Shown: positions 53,800-63,582 of the stretch, one piece after another | Numbering within the stretch: position 1 is the first letter of the stretch | Layout: every line of letters begins with the position of its first letter | From: Hoylesella marshii DSM 16973 = JCM 13450 | GTDB taxonomy: Bacteria; Bacteroidota; Bacteroidia; Bacteroidales; Bacteroidaceae | DNA: 64,000 nucleotides | Reading direction: 5' to 3' | Assembly: GCF_000146675.1 (NCBI RefSeq) | Contig: NZ_GL397214.1 | Coordinates: forward strand, 604,234-668,233 | Translations under genes and position numbers: made by a program | Notes under the pieces: model-generated | Databases searched by the model: none | The model's input: the letters and a program-made list of their open reading frames with translations, nothing else | What the model was told of the DNA's origin: nothing

Positions 53800-54642
53800 T
53801 TACTTGACTGTAATATGGAAACACCCCTGTTTCACTTCGTACTTGATATAACAACGATTTTGTCGTCTCATATCATTAAGCACTTCACTAAGTATCCATT
53901 TGAGTGTGTCGTTACGTACTTTACGGCACGAAGAGGCATCAGGAACCTCGACAGTTTTGTAACGGTTGTAGCTGATATCGAAGGTCGTTCCGTATTGATG
54001 GCAACTGTTCTCGGATGCGTTTCCGTTGTGTGTGCGGAGCTTCTTTACATCTTCGCGGGTGCGCAATACGCTTGTAATGATAATCTTATGTAAGGGTACG
54101 CCCTTTATCTGCAGACTATCGAAGAAGTTGCGCCCGATGTCTTGCAGCAATACCGACGCTCTGGGAACCAAATAAGGTATGCTACTGTTGAGCTTGTCTA
54201 TATAAAAATAGGGATTGCTTCCCACATAGACCAACTGCCCTTTCCTATTCTCGGCCTCTTTCCTGTTGGATACAGGTTGTACGCCGTATTTTTCGGCCGA
54301 CAGCAATTGCATGTCATTGAGGTCGGGAAATGCGTTTGCATAATTGGGAACACTGCGTATAGGGTGCTTGATGAGTTGCCCCTCTTCATCTATAAACGGC
54401 GATGAGGAGGCGGATATTCGCTGTGCTTTCAGAGGTTTTTCTGCCTCAGCGCACTCTCTGTCCGTCACCTCGTCGCCGCTTTCATAGGTAGTATTTGAAT
54501 AGAAAGTCGTCTGTTTTGCAAGACTCGTAGAGGTTTCATAATCATGCGGTTTGGCAATTGATGGAAAGATGCAACGCACAAGAGCCAACAGAAGTACGAT
54601 GATACCGAAACCTTGCAAATATCTTTTGGGAGTTATTTTCAT
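53800..54642 (-). CDS. DUF5715 protein, M15 peptidase-like
   Basis: This 280-residue protein has an N-terminal membrane helix (~10-28) and a Ser/Thr-rich linker. The C-terminal domain motif SCHQYGTTFDI resembles the zinc-binding HxxGxxxD of M15 D,D-carboxypeptidases, and a late FHI could supply the third ligand. DUF5715 is the family I recall. Peptidoglycan trimming in the periplasm is a plausible but unproven role. Confidence 0.8.
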   Translation of the reverse strand: MKITPKRYLQGFGIIVLLLALVRCIFPSIAKPHDYETSTSLAKQTTFYSNTTYESGDEVTDRECAEAEKPLKAQRISASSSPFIDEEGQLIKHPIRSVPNYANAFPDLNDMQLLSAEKYGVQPVSNRKEAENRKGQLVYVGSNPYFYIDKLNSSIPYLVPRASVLLQDIGRNFFDSLQIKGVPLHKIIITSVLRTREDVKKLRTHNGNASENSCHQYGTTFDISYNRYKTVEVPDASSCRKVRNDTLKWILSEVLNDMRRQNRCYIKYEVKQGCFHITVK

Positions 54643-54707
54643 CAGAAAAAATGCTCAAATTATGGTACAAAGATATTGAAAAGTGGTAGAATATAAAAAC
54701 CTTTTCG

Positions 54708-54715
54708 TATTTTTG
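54708..54715 (+). promoter_or_regulatory. -7 promoter element for the phoH-purC operon
   Basis: TATTTTTG matches TAnnTTTG, 25 bases before the TTG start of phoH. The -33 region has only an off-spaced ATTG. Confidence 0.5.
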
Positions 54716-54740
54716 CAGTAAAATTTAATGGTTTAAAAGT

Positions 54741-55718
54741 TTGATAGAGAAGCATATAGTCTTGGAGGATATAGACCCCGTAGTGTTCTACGGGGTGAAC
54801 AATGCCTATTTACAGATGATAAAATCGCTCTTCCCTAAGCTTCGTATCGTGGCAAGAGACAATGTTGTACGCGTACTCGGTGAGGAAGAAGAGATGTGTA
54901 AGTTCGAAGAAGACGTGGAAACCATGCGGAAGCATGTGTTGAAATATAATACCATCAACGAAGAAGATATACTCGACATCATCAAAGGAAGAAAGACTAA
55001 GGCCGATGCCATAAAGGGTGTGCTCGTGTACAACACGTCGGGGAAGCCTATCAAAAGCAGAGGAGAAAACCAGCAAAAGCTGATAGAGGCATACGAGAAA
55101 AGCGATATGATATTTGCCGTGGGGCCAGCCGGAACAGGCAAAACCTATCTCAGCATAGCATTGGCAGTAAAAGCATTGAAAGAGAAAACGGTGAAGAAGA
55201 TTATCCTAAGTCGCCCCGCAGTGGAAGCCGGTGAGAAATTAGGATTTCTTCCGGGCGACATGAAAGAGAAGATAGACCCCTATCTACAACCTCTTTACGA
55301 CGCTTTGGAGGATATGATTCCCACCGTAAAACTGCAAGACATGATGGAGAAAAACATCATTCAAATTGCACCTTTGGCATTTATGAGGGGACGAACATTG
55401 AACGATGCCGTAGTCATCTTAGATGAAGCACAGAATACCACGCCGGCACAAATACGGATGTTTCTTACCCGCATGGGGTGGAACACGAAGATGATTATCA
55501 CCGGAGACATGACACAGATAGACCTGCCGCATGCACAAAAGAGCGGACTGAAAGAGGCCATCAGCATTCTGAAAGACGTAGAAGGCATATCATTCGTCAA
55601 TCTCAACCAGAAAGATATTGTACGCCATCGGCTTGTCACACAGATTGTGAACGCCTACGAACAGCATGAACAAGAGAACCAAGAAGAAATACGAGTACAA
55701 AACGATATACAACGATGA
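54741..55718 (+). CDS. phoH: PhoH-family ATPase, TTG start
   Basis: This 325-residue P-loop ATPase has Walker [11 protein letters not shown] (about 134-143), Walker [10 protein letters not shown] and an N-terminal KH-like region. The frame has no upstream ATG (the nearest, at 54728, runs into a stop), and recalled homologues begin with this same [12 protein letters not shown] segment, so TTG is the likely start. PhoH proteins are linked to RNA metabolism. It overlaps purC by 4 bases (ATGA). Confidence 0.9.
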   Translation: MIEKHIVLEDIDPVVFYGVNNAYLQMIKSLFPKLRIVARDNVVRVLGEEEEMCKFEEDVETMRKHVLKYNTINEEDILDIIKGRKTKADAIKGVLVYNTSGKPIKSRGENQQKLIEAYEKSDMIFAVGPAGTGKTYLSIALAVKALKEKTVKKIILSRPAVEAGEKLGFLPGDMKEKIDPYLQPLYDALEDMIPTVKLQDMMEKNIIQIAPLAFMRGRTLNDAVVILDEAQNTTPAQIRMFLTRMGWNTKMIITGDMTQIDLPHAQKSGLKEAISILKDVEGISFVNLNQKDIVRHRLVTQIVNAYEQHEQENQEEIRVQNDIQR

Positions 55719-56665
55719 AAGCATTAACAAAGACAGATTTCCATTTTAAAGGACAAAAGAGCGTATATCATGGCAAGGTACGCGACGTGTACGACATCGA
55801 CAACGACCTCATTGTCATGGTGGCAACCGATAGAATCTCGGCATTCGATGTCGTATTGCCAAAGGGCATACCTTACAAAGGGCAGGTTCTGAACCAGATA
55901 GCAGCCAAGTTCTTAGACCTTACGGCAGACATTTGTCCCAATTGGAAGATGGCGACACCCGACCCCATGGTCACCGTAGGTTTGAAATGCGAAGGTTTCC
56001 GTGTAGAAATGATTATCCGCTCCATACTTACCGGTTCGGCATGGAGAGAATACAAGAATGGTTGTCGTGAGCTATGTGGCGTGAGGCTACCCGATGGGAT
56101 GAAGGAAAACGAGCGTTTCCCTGAGCCTATCATCACCCCCACAACCAAAGCCGATGAGGGGCACGACATGAATATCTCCAAGGAAGAAATCATTGCGCAA
56201 GGGCTGGTCAGCGCCGAGGATTATGCTGTCATTGAAAACTATACTCGAAAAATCTTCAAACGCGGTCAGGAGATTGCTGCCCACCAAGGGCTGATTCTCG
56301 TAGACACGAAGTACGAATTCGGCAAGAGAGACGGTAAAGTCTATCTCATCGACGAGGTGCATACACCCGATTCCAGCCGCTATTTTTATGCCGACGGCTA
56401 CGAAGAAAAGCTGAAAAAAGGCGAACCGCAGCGACAGTTGTCCAAAGAATTTGTGCGCCAATGGCTCATCGACCACAACTTTATGAACGAACCCGGGCAG
56501 GTGATGCCTGAGATTACCGATACATACGCTCAAAGTGTAAGCGACCGTTATATAGAACTCTACGAACATATTACGGGAGAGCCTTTCAATCGCTCCACCG
56601 AGACTGGCGACATCGCCGCTCGCATCCATCGCAATGTTTCAGCCTATCTGGCACAGGAAAAATGA
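55715..56665 (+). CDS. purC: SAICAR synthetase
   Basis: This 316-residue purine-biosynthesis enzyme ligates aspartate to CAIR. It begins [11 protein letters not shown]. The GKVRDVYDI segment, SAFDVVLP and the late [12 protein letters not shown] motif are all in place. The length fits the longer Bacteroidetes/eukaryote-like form. It is translationally coupled to phoH. Confidence 0.95.
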   Translation: MKALTKTDFHFKGQKSVYHGKVRDVYDIDNDLIVMVATDRISAFDVVLPKGIPYKGQVLNQIAAKFLDLTADICPNWKMATPDPMVTVGLKCEGFRVEMIIRSILTGSAWREYKNGCRELCGVRLPDGMKENERFPEPIITPTTKADEGHDMNISKEEIIAQGLVSAEDYAVIENYTRKIFKRGQEIAAHQGLILVDTKYEFGKRDGKVYLIDEVHTPDSSRYFYADGYEEKLKKGEPQRQLSKEFVRQWLIDHNFMNEPGQVMPEITDTYAQSVSDRYIELYEHITGEPFNRSTETGDIAARIHRNVSAYLAQEK

Positions 56666-56785
56666 GAAAAACAGGGTTTCCAAAGCCTCGGAAAGTTTAG
56701 AACTTCATTCAACAGCCCTCCCCAATCCCTTAACTTAGGGGGCGTATCCTCCCAAAAGCTCGGAATGATCAATTGTCAATAAAAA

Positions 56786-57520
56786 ATGTATCGGCAAGAA
56801 CAAATAAAACCCTACGACGACAGCGGCGATAAAAGCCGGCAGGTGGAACAGATGTTCGACAACATCGCCCCCACCTACGACGTGCTCAACCATCGCCTGT
56901 CGTGGGACATTGACAAGTGCTGGCGGCGTAAAGCCATCGCACAACTCGCCCCCTATCACCCGCAGCAGATACTCGACATCGCCACCGGCACGGGTGACTT
57001 TGCCATTCTTTCCGCCCGCATGCTTCGCCCTCGGCAACTCATCGGTGCCGACATCTCCGAGGGTATGATGAACATCGGCCGCGAGAAAGTGGAGCGCGAA
57101 GGACTGCAACACATCATCTCGTTTCAGCGCGAAGACTGTATGAAGCTATCCTTTGCCGACAGTAGCTTCGATGCCGTTACCGCCGCTTTTGGCATCCGCA
57201 ACTTCAAAGACCTCAACCAAGGCCTGTCCGAAATGTGCAGAGTGCTGAAGAAAGGCGGCGTTCTGAGTATTGTTGAGCTTACTACGCCCGTGATTTCCCC
57301 CATGAAACAACTCTTCAATATCTACTCTCACACACTGCTGCCTCTCTATGGCAAACTGATTTCAAAAGACTCAAGTGCCTATCGGTATCTGACCGCCACG
57401 ATAGAAGCTTTTCCGCAGGGCGAGAAAATGATGCAGGTTTTAAGGCATGCCGGCTTTGAGGAAGTAGCGTTTCGGCGACTCACGTTTGGCATTTGCACCA
57501 TGTACTTTGCAAAAAAATAA
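56786..57520 (+). CDS. menG: Demethylmenaquinone methyltransferase
   Basis: This 244-residue SAM-dependent methyltransferase has the family segments [24 protein letters not shown] (SAM-binding) and AFGIRNFKD, and the late NIYSHTLLP. It does the last methylation of menaquinone and is also annotated ubiE. It is 120 bases from purC; the gap has a short C-rich/G-rich stretch (CCCTCCCC ... AGGGGGCG) with no gene. aroE follows. Confidence 0.93.
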   Translation: MYRQEQIKPYDDSGDKSRQVEQMFDNIAPTYDVLNHRLSWDIDKCWRRKAIAQLAPYHPQQILDIATGTGDFAILSARMLRPRQLIGADISEGMMNIGREKVEREGLQHIISFQREDCMKLSFADSSFDAVTAAFGIRNFKDLNQGLSEMCRVLKKGGVLSIVELTTPVISPMKQLFNIYSHTLLPLYGKLISKDSSAYRYLTATIEAFPQGEKMMQVLRHAGFEEVAFRRLTFGICTMYFAKK

Positions 57521-57568
57521 ACAAATTCAAAGGCAGAAACAACCACTATCTACTAAAGCGAACAGACT

Positions 57569-58315
57569 ATGGATAAATATGGACTTATCGGTTATCCCCT
57601 CGGCCATTCTTTCTCATTGGACTTTTTCAATGAAAAGTTTGAGAATGAAGGTATCAATGCTCAATACGAAAACTTTGAAATCTCCTCGATTGAAAACCTA
57701 CCGGAAATTATCGACACTCACCAAGACTTGTGTGGACTGAATGTAACTTCACCCTATAAGGAACAAGTGATGAGCTATCTGGATGCGATAAGCCCTGAAG
57801 CGCGGAGCATCGGTGCGGTGAATGTCGTCAAAGTCATACATAAGGGCAATAAGACCATATTGAGGGGATTCAATACCGATGCTATAGGATTCCGAAAGAG
57901 TATTGAACCGATACTGGAACGGTTTCATAAAAAAGCATTGATACTCGGCACAGGAGGTGCAGCAAAAGCCGTGGCATACGGGCTGAAAGCACTCGGTATC
58001 GACACGCAATATGTGAGTCGAACCGACCGCAAAGGATGCATACGCTACGAGCAGATAACTCCTGAGACAATAGAAGAATACAACGTGATCGTAAATTGCA
58101 CCCCCTGCGGTATGTATCCGCATACCGAGGAGTATCCGAAACTACCCTATGAGGCCATGGACAACCACACTTTGTTGTACGACCTCATCTATAATCCCGA
58201 TGAAACACTTTTCCTGAAAAAAGGGAAAGAGCAGGGAACCATCATTAAAAATGGGTTGGAGATGCTCCTATTACAGGCCTTTGCAAGTTGGGAGTTGTGG
58301 AATGAAAAGGAATAA
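57569..58315 (+). CDS. aroE: Shikimate dehydrogenase
   Basis: This 248-residue NADPH enzyme of the shikimate pathway has the substrate motif GLNVTSPYKE, where Lys is catalytic, and the dinucleotide loop ILGTGGAAKAV. It is on the short side of the family but complete. It is the second aromatic-pathway gene in the window besides the DAHP synthase fusion. purM follows after 23 bases. Confidence 0.93.
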   Translation: MDKYGLIGYPLGHSFSLDFFNEKFENEGINAQYENFEISSIENLPEIIDTHQDLCGLNVTSPYKEQVMSYLDAISPEARSIGAVNVVKVIHKGNKTILRGFNTDAIGFRKSIEPILERFHKKALILGTGGAAKAVAYGLKALGIDTQYVSRTDRKGCIRYEQITPETIEEYNVIVNCTPCGMYPHTEEYPKLPYEAMDNHTLLYDLIYNPDETLFLKKGKEQGTIIKNGLEMLLLQAFASWELWNEKE

Positions 58316-58338
58316 ACTGAAAAAACACGAAACCTATC

Positions 58339-59505
58339 ATGGACAATCGCTATATGATGCGGGGCGTAAGTGCCGCCAAAGAAGATGTTCACAACGCCAT
58401 CAAGAACATCGATAAAGGAATCTTTCCACAAGCATTCTGCAAAATCATCCCCGACATCCTCGGCGGAGACCCCGACTATTGCAACATCATGCACGCCGAC
58501 GGAGCCGGCACGAAGTCAAGTCTTGCCTACATGTATTGGAAAGAAACGGGCGACATCTCCGTGTGGAAAGGTATAGCACAAGATGCGATTGTCATGAACA
58601 CCGACGACTTGCTCTGCGTGGGAGCTGTGGACAATATTCTTGTTTCTAGTACCATCGGGCGCAATAAGATGTTGATTCCGGGCGAAGTTGTCTCTGCCAT
58701 TATCAACGGAACCGACGAACTGCTGGCCGAACTCCGACGTATGGGTATCGGCATCTATCCTACCGGTGGTGAAACCGCCGATGTCGGCGACCTCGTGCGC
58801 ACCATCATTGTCGATTCCACGGTTACATGCCGTATGAAGAGAAGTGATGTGATAGACAACGCCAACATACGCCCGGGCGATGTTATTGTAGGATTATCTT
58901 CATCGGGACAAGCCACCTACGAACAACGCTATAACGGCGGAATGGGGAGCAACGGTCTCACAAGTGCACGCCACGATGTCTTCCATAAGTATCTGGCAAA
59001 GAAATACCCCGAAAGCTACGACCACACCGTACCCGAAGCACTCGTCTATAGTGGCACCAAGCGACTGACCGACGCTATCGAATCGCTCGGCATTGATGCC
59101 GGTCAGTTGGTATTGTCGCCCACAAGAACATACGCTCCCGTTATCAAAAAAATACTGGACGAACTGAGACCGCAAATACATGGTATGGTACACTGCACGG
59201 GTGGTGCACAAACCAAGGTGCTCCACTTCGTCGGCGACAACTGCCGCGTGGTGAAAGACAACTTGTTTCCTGTGCCTCCTCTCTTCCAAATCATCAAAGA
59301 AGAAAGCCAAACCGAATGGAAAGAGATGTACCAAGTGTTCAACATGGGACACAGAATGGAAATCTATCTCCACCCAGACACGGCACAAAAGGTTATCGAC
59401 ATCAGTCGAAGTTTTGGCATAGAAGCTCAAATCGTAGGTCATATCGAAAATGGAAAACGAAGCCTTACCATCGATTCTGAATACGGAGTATTTCATTATG
59501 AATAA
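58339..59505 (+). CDS. purM: AIR synthetase (FGAM cyclo-ligase)
   Basis: This 388-residue purine enzyme closes the imidazole ring. The N-terminal Asp-rich loop HADGAGTKSSLAY, MNTDDLLCVGA and PTGGETADVGD match the PurM/AIRS family. The version is longer than E. coli PurM, as usual in Bacteroidetes. With purC it shows that this stretch serves purine synthesis. Confidence 0.93.
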   Translation: MDNRYMMRGVSAAKEDVHNAIKNIDKGIFPQAFCKIIPDILGGDPDYCNIMHADGAGTKSSLAYMYWKETGDISVWKGIAQDAIVMNTDDLLCVGAVDNILVSSTIGRNKMLIPGEVVSAIINGTDELLAELRRMGIGIYPTGGETADVGDLVRTIIVDSTVTCRMKRSDVIDNANIRPGDVIVGLSSSGQATYEQRYNGGMGSNGLTSARHDVFHKYLAKKYPESYDHTVPEALVYSGTKRLTDAIESLGIDAGQLVLSPTRTYAPVIKKILDELRPQIHGMVHCTGGAQTKVLHFVGDNCRVVKDNLFPVPPLFQIIKEESQTEWKEMYQVFNMGHRMEIYLHPDTAQKVIDISRSFGIEAQIVGHIENGKRSLTIDSEYGVFHYE

Positions 59506-59572
59506 TTGAACTGCAAGCACTCACCATTTTCAACCCATTCATTTTTCGATAAATAAACTGAAACATCACAAT

Positions 59573-60685
59573 ATGGCTGAACAAAACAGCATACTACAAA
59601 AGCTCGATGGCTTAGAGAGCCGTTACGAGGAAGTGGCGACCCTGATTACAGATCCCGATGTCATTGCAGACCAAGAACGATATGTCAGATTGACGAAAGA
59701 ATACAAAGATCTCGAAGACATTATGGATGCACGCCGTCGCTACATAAATTGTATCAACGCCATCCAAGAAGCCAAGGATATTCTCAACAACGAGACAGAT
59801 GCTGACCTTAAGGAAATGGCACGCGAAGAATTACAAAGTAACGAAACACTTCAGCCCCAATTGGAAGAAGAAATAAAAATAGCATTGGTGCCAAAAGACC
59901 CTGAAGATGCCAAGAATGTGCAGATGGAAATCCGTGCAGGCACAGGAGGTGACGAGGCTGCCCTATTTGCTGGCGACTTATTCAATATGTATAAGAAGTT
60001 CTGTGACTCAAAGGGATGGACTTTATCCATTACGAGTGTCAGCGAAGGAGCCGTGGGAGGATTCAAGGAAATAGATTTTGCTGTAAGTGGGACTGATGTC
60101 TACGGCATATTGAAATACGAGTCGGGCGTACATCGTGTGCAACGAGTTCCGGCTACGGAGACACAGGGGCGTATGCACACCAGTGCAGCAACAGTAGCTG
60201 TTTTGCCGGAAGCCGATAAGTTTGAAGTCAATATCAACGAGGGCGACATTAAATGGGACACATTCCGAAGCAGTGGTGCAGGTGGACAAAATGTAAACAA
60301 AGTAGAGTCCGGTGTTCGCCTCCGTTATCCGTGGAAGAATCCTAATACAGGAGAAACGGAAGAGATTCTCATTGAATGTACAGAGACTCGAGATCAACCG
60401 AAGAACAAAGAAAGGGCATTATCTCGCCTTCGGACTTTCATTTATGACAGAGAACATCAGAAATATGTAGACGATATAGCCAGCCGTCGCAAAAGTCTTG
60501 TATCAACTGGAGATAGGTCTGCTAAAATCAGAACTTACAATTACCAGCAGGGACGCGTAACCGACCATCGCATAGGATTTACCACCCACGATCTGCAAGG
60601 TTTCCTTGCTGGCAATATTCAGGAAATGATTGATGCATTGACGGTGGCTGAGAATGCAGAAAGAATGAAAGAAACAGAGTTATAG
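59573..60685 (+). CDS. prfA: Peptide chain release factor 1
   Basis: This 370-residue release factor reads UAA and UAG. The GGQ peptidyl-hydrolysis motif is at 237-239 (SSGAGGQNVNK). The tripeptide that reads stop codons is PAT at 193-195, the RF1 type rather than the SPF of RF2. It is complete and of normal length. Nothing is seen in the 230-base gap that follows. Confidence 0.96.
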   Translation: MAEQNSILQKLDGLESRYEEVATLITDPDVIADQERYVRLTKEYKDLEDIMDARRRYINCINAIQEAKDILNNETDADLKEMAREELQSNETLQPQLEEEIKIALVPKDPEDAKNVQMEIRAGTGGDEAALFAGDLFNMYKKFCDSKGWTLSITSVSEGAVGGFKEIDFAVSGTDVYGILKYESGVHRVQRVPATETQGRMHTSAATVAVLPEADKFEVNINEGDIKWDTFRSSGAGGQNVNKVESGVRLRYPWKNPNTGETEEILIECTETRDQPKNKERALSRLRTFIYDREHQKYVDDIASRRKSLVSTGDRSAKIRTYNYQQGRVTDHRIGFTTHDLQGFLAGNIQEMIDALTVAENAERMKETEL

Positions 60686-60915
60686 TCTGCAATGATAAAC
60701 AGTTTGAAAAGGATTTATTCTCTACAAAATTCAATACTTTCCTTCCCTTACTATCGACTATCGACACACATATTCCAACGGAATCCAATTCTGTGTAGGA
60801 GTAATGCAGACCATCATACCGACCAACAACCAAAAGATATCACGCCATACAGCATTTTTCCCCAACATCAGCTTCGGTAAATCTTGCTGCTTTCACTATA
60901 AAACAAGAAAACAAT

Positions 60916-61740
60916 ATGAATCGCCAACAACTGATAAAACAAATTCAAACAAAAGAAACTTTCCTTTGCATAGGGCTTGATACAGACATTAGAAAGCTAC
61001 CTGAACACTTAAAAAATGAAGAGAATGCAGTTTTTAAGTTTAATCAGGCCATTATTGATGCGACTGCTCCCTATTGCGTTTCCTACAAACCGAATCTTGC
61101 ATTCTATGAAAGCATGGGACTGAAAGGCATGGAATCTTTTGAGAAAACAATAGACTATTTGAAACAAAACCACCCTGACCATTTCATCATAGCCGATGCC
61201 AAACGCGGTGATATAGGAAATACCTCCATGATGTATGCCCGTACATTCTTTGAGGAATATAATCTCGATGCCCTTACCGTGGCACCTTACATGGGCGAAG
61301 ATAGTGTGAAACCATTTTTGGAATACAAGGGGAAATGGGTGATTTTGCTTGCGCTCACGAGTAATAAAGGCTCACATGATTTCCAATTTATAGAGGACAC
61401 ACAAGGCGAAAAGCTTTTTGAAAAAGTATTGAGAACATCTCAACAATGGGGAAATGAAGAAAATATGATGTATGTTGTAGGAGCTACGCAAGGCAGCATG
61501 TTCACCAATGTACGCCGTTTGGCTCCCCGAAGTTTCCTTCTTGTGCCGGGTATCGGTGCGCAGGGGGGTAGTTTGCAGGAAGTCTGTCGATACGGGATGA
61601 CGGACGATTGCGGATTACTTGTCAATAGTTCGCGCGGCATTATCTATGCAAGCAGTGGTAAAGACTTCGCTAAGGCAGCAGCCATAAAGGCGCAAGAGGT
61701 GCAGCAAGATATGGCAAAAGAATTGGAGAAAAGAATTTAA
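60916..61740 (+). CDS. pyrF: Orotidine 5'-phosphate decarboxylase
   Basis: This 274-residue TIM-barrel enzyme carries out the last step of UMP synthesis. The catalytic segment [11 protein letters not shown] and the late VPGIGAQGG phosphate loop match the longer (type 2) OMP decarboxylases. It follows prfA by 230 bases and precedes the DUF3256 gene by 22 bases. Confidence 0.95.
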   Translation: MNRQQLIKQIQTKETFLCIGLDTDIRKLPEHLKNEENAVFKFNQAIIDATAPYCVSYKPNLAFYESMGLKGMESFEKTIDYLKQNHPDHFIIADAKRGDIGNTSMMYARTFFEEYNLDALTVAPYMGEDSVKPFLEYKGKWVILLALTSNKGSHDFQFIEDTQGEKLFEKVLRTSQQWGNEENMMYVVGATQGSMFTNVRRLAPRSFLLVPGIGAQGGSLQEVCRYGMTDDCGLLVNSSRGIIYASSGKDFAKAAAIKAQEVQQDMAKELEKRI

Positions 61741-61762
61741 ATAAAAGTAAAGATACAAAGGA

Positions 61763-62374
61763 ATGAAAAAAATCATCATTATATATATATATATATGTGC
61801 TGTTACCGTTGTCTCCGCAAAGTCTATGAAAGAACTTTGGGTGAGTATGCCGGACAGTATCCTACCCTATCTAAATGCGGAAAAACGCATGGCACTCACA
61901 GTATCTGCAAGTGAAAAGATAAAAACCCGCATAGACAATCTTCTGGAAGGGCACAGCACGATGGATACATTGACAGCAGATTATCTACGTATTCGACTCA
62001 ACGAATCCACCGAAATACAACTCAAACGATTACCTGTTGAAGGGGCAGACTCTATTATTTGCATGGTAAAAACATGCTTTGCGCCCGAAGCAGAGAGTGA
62101 AGTGGCATTTTATTCGCAATCTTGGAAGTATATCGGCGACATGCCTTTAACGACAACAGGCTTAATCATACAACCCGATACTATGACTACGTCCCGATTT
62201 GAAGAACTAAAAGGTATGATAGACCCCCAAATGGTGAAAGCAGAACTTTCAACAAGTACAAACACACTGGTGCTGAATCTTTCTTTACCATTACTGACAA
62301 GTGCCGATAAAAGTAACTTAAGACCTATTTTACAGCAAAGAACTGTTAAGTGGAATGGTAAAACATTTAATTAA
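61763..62374 (+). CDS. DUF3256-family exported protein
   Basis: This 203-residue protein has an N-terminal signal segment (MKKIIIIYIYICAVTVVSA). The body is mixed alpha/beta with MKELWVSMPDSILPYL near the start, matching DUF3256 as recalled. Its function is unknown. The signal is encoded partly by a run of about eight AT units (61779-61796), so it might change frame by slippage. It is probably co-transcribed with pyrF. Confidence 0.8.
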   Translation: MKKIIIIYIYICAVTVVSAKSMKELWVSMPDSILPYLNAEKRMALTVSASEKIKTRIDNLLEGHSTMDTLTADYLRIRLNESTEIQLKRLPVEGADSIICMVKTCFAPEAESEVAFYSQSWKYIGDMPLTTTGLIIQPDTMTTSRFEELKGMIDPQMVKAELSTSTNTLVLNLSLPLLTSADKSNLRPILQQRTVKWNGKTFN

Positions 62375-62406
62375 TGTTACATAACGACACTTTCTTGCTT
62401 GCAAGT

Positions 62407-62437
62407 ATTGCAGGATAAGGAATTATGCTTATCTTTG
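62407..62437 (+). promoter_or_regulatory. Near-consensus promoter of the small RNA unit
   Basis: ATTG (62407-62410), exactly 19 bases, then TATCTTTG (62430-62437), one base from the Bacteroidetes consensus. No protein gene follows within the next 300 bases. Confidence 0.7.
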
Positions 62438-62443
62438 CAGTGT

Positions 62444-62509
62444 GTTTTTCATGGTATTAGATTATTAAGGTTAATAAAGATTGATTGTCGTGAGACAATC
62501 AATTTTTTT
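62444..62509 (+). ncRNA. Putative small RNA, about 65 nt
   Basis: Transcription from the promoter at 62407-62437 would begin near 62444 and stop at a canonical terminator. The stem TTGATTGTC / GACAATCAA (62481-62489, 62494-62502) has a GTGA loop and is followed by seven T. The 5' part (TTTTTCATGGTATTAGATTA) is unstructured. There is no open frame of useful length. I have an unverified impression that similar leader sequences recur in Bacteroidetes genomes. Confidence 0.6.
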
Positions 62510-62560
62510 ATGCCCGTACTTCATCATCATCCTTTTCTTTTTCTAACTAAGCCAACAGTT

Positions 62561-62760
62561 AACCCCCAATCGGTCATGATGCCGCTTATCTACCCTTTCA
62601 CTATGGGTGACATGGCTCCCTGTCATCTTTTATTCACTTGTCGGCATCTTCTCTTCCGCCCTTTCTCGGCATAGCCCGCTACACCTACGACAAGACAACA
62701 AACAATCTGAACGACAATCAAACAAAATCTGTACAGGACTTCATGACCGATTTGGGTTAA
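62561..62760. repeat. Dispersed intergenic repeat blocks
   Basis: CCCCAATCGGTCATGA (62564-62579) and TGACATGGCTCCCTGTCATCT (in parts TGACATGG, CTCCCTGTCATCT) near 62608-62628 are inverse copies of blocks at 44.25-44.36 kb. TCATGACCGATTTGGGTTAA (62741-62760) is a direct copy of 44342-44360. No gene is seen in 62510-62773. Confidence 0.65.
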
Positions 62761-62773
62761 ATCCATACTTATT

Positions 62774-63568
62774 TTAGCTATTCTCTAAGGCTTCTAAGAC
62801 TTTACGAGGAGCAGACCCGAATAGCCTTCGGGCTTCCACAGCTGCCTGTTCACCTTTTAGTTGTTTGCTTTTTAGCACATTCAGCAGAATTGTGGTCTTG
62901 TCTTTGTAGGCATATTCCTTGCCTAAACCTCCCGTCACGGCACGCAAAAGCAACTGACGGAAGTAAGGGTTGCTGTCTCCCAAGCCTACACGCGAGGAGA
63001 ACATTACCTCAGAAGCTCCTCGTGGGTCGACCTCGGAATTGATAGGAAAAAGTATCGTACACCCTTCAATGAGTGGAAAAACTTTGGACATCTCGAACGA
63101 ACCATGACGGGATGAGGTAAAGAAAGCGGGGGCTATAAGGTGCGTTTGCTCATTGATACGTCGCACAAGTGCTGTCAATACATTGTTAGGGCCAAAGACT
63201 TTCTCACCGTCATCGAACACTGCACTGCGAATCAAAGTGCTATAATAGAAGGAATCCGAAGGTGAAAGACATACACCAAGACAAACTCTATTGTCCATCT
63301 TATATTTCTTTTCTGCCGTGCGAACTGTTCGATGCACATAGAACTCACCGTAGTGGTTACATTGCAGTTCGTTGTCATGCACATAACTATCTTCAAACAC
63401 TCCTGCACGATACAGATAACATTCTGCTTCAAGAGGATAGAATGTAATGCCGCAAACAGTCAATTGGTAATCAGTAAGTAAGTATTTCACACTTTCCTGA
63501 AGTACTTTTACTATTTTTTCCTTATCTGTCATCGTTTCCAATGACTGCATCATACTTTTCAAATTCAT
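62774..63568 (-). CDS. Conserved-looking protein of unknown function
   Basis: This 264-residue soluble protein has no signal or membrane helix. The first ~190 residues are mixed alpha/beta (DYQLTVCGITFYPLEAECYL near 35-54), and the last 70 are helical with RLFGSAPRKVLEALE. I recognise no family with certainty. It lies 14 bases downstream of the tcdA-like gene and is probably co-transcribed with it. Length and codon use suggest a real gene. Confidence 0.65.
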   Translation of the reverse strand: MNLKSMMQSLETMTDKEKIVKVLQESVKYLLTDYQLTVCGITFYPLEAECYLYRAGVFEDSYVHDNELQCNHYGEFYVHRTVRTAEKKYKMDNRVCLGVCLSPSDSFYYSTLIRSAVFDDGEKVFGPNNVLTALVRRINEQTHLIAPAFFTSSRHGSFEMSKVFPLIEGCTILFPINSEVDPRGASEVMFSSRVGLGDSNPYFRQLLLRAVTGGLGKEYAYKDKTTILLNVLKSKQLKGEQAAVEARRLFGSAPRKVLEALENS

Positions 63569-63582
63569 TTCTTTTCCTTTCT

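Noticed and set aside
60692..60880. A 62-codon frame after prfA
   Set aside because: Low-complexity, Ser/Pro/His-rich, no start signal and no family; probably non-coding.
62399..62674. A 91-codon frame over the small-RNA region
   Set aside because: It crosses a strong terminator and the dispersed repeats, and its residues look random.
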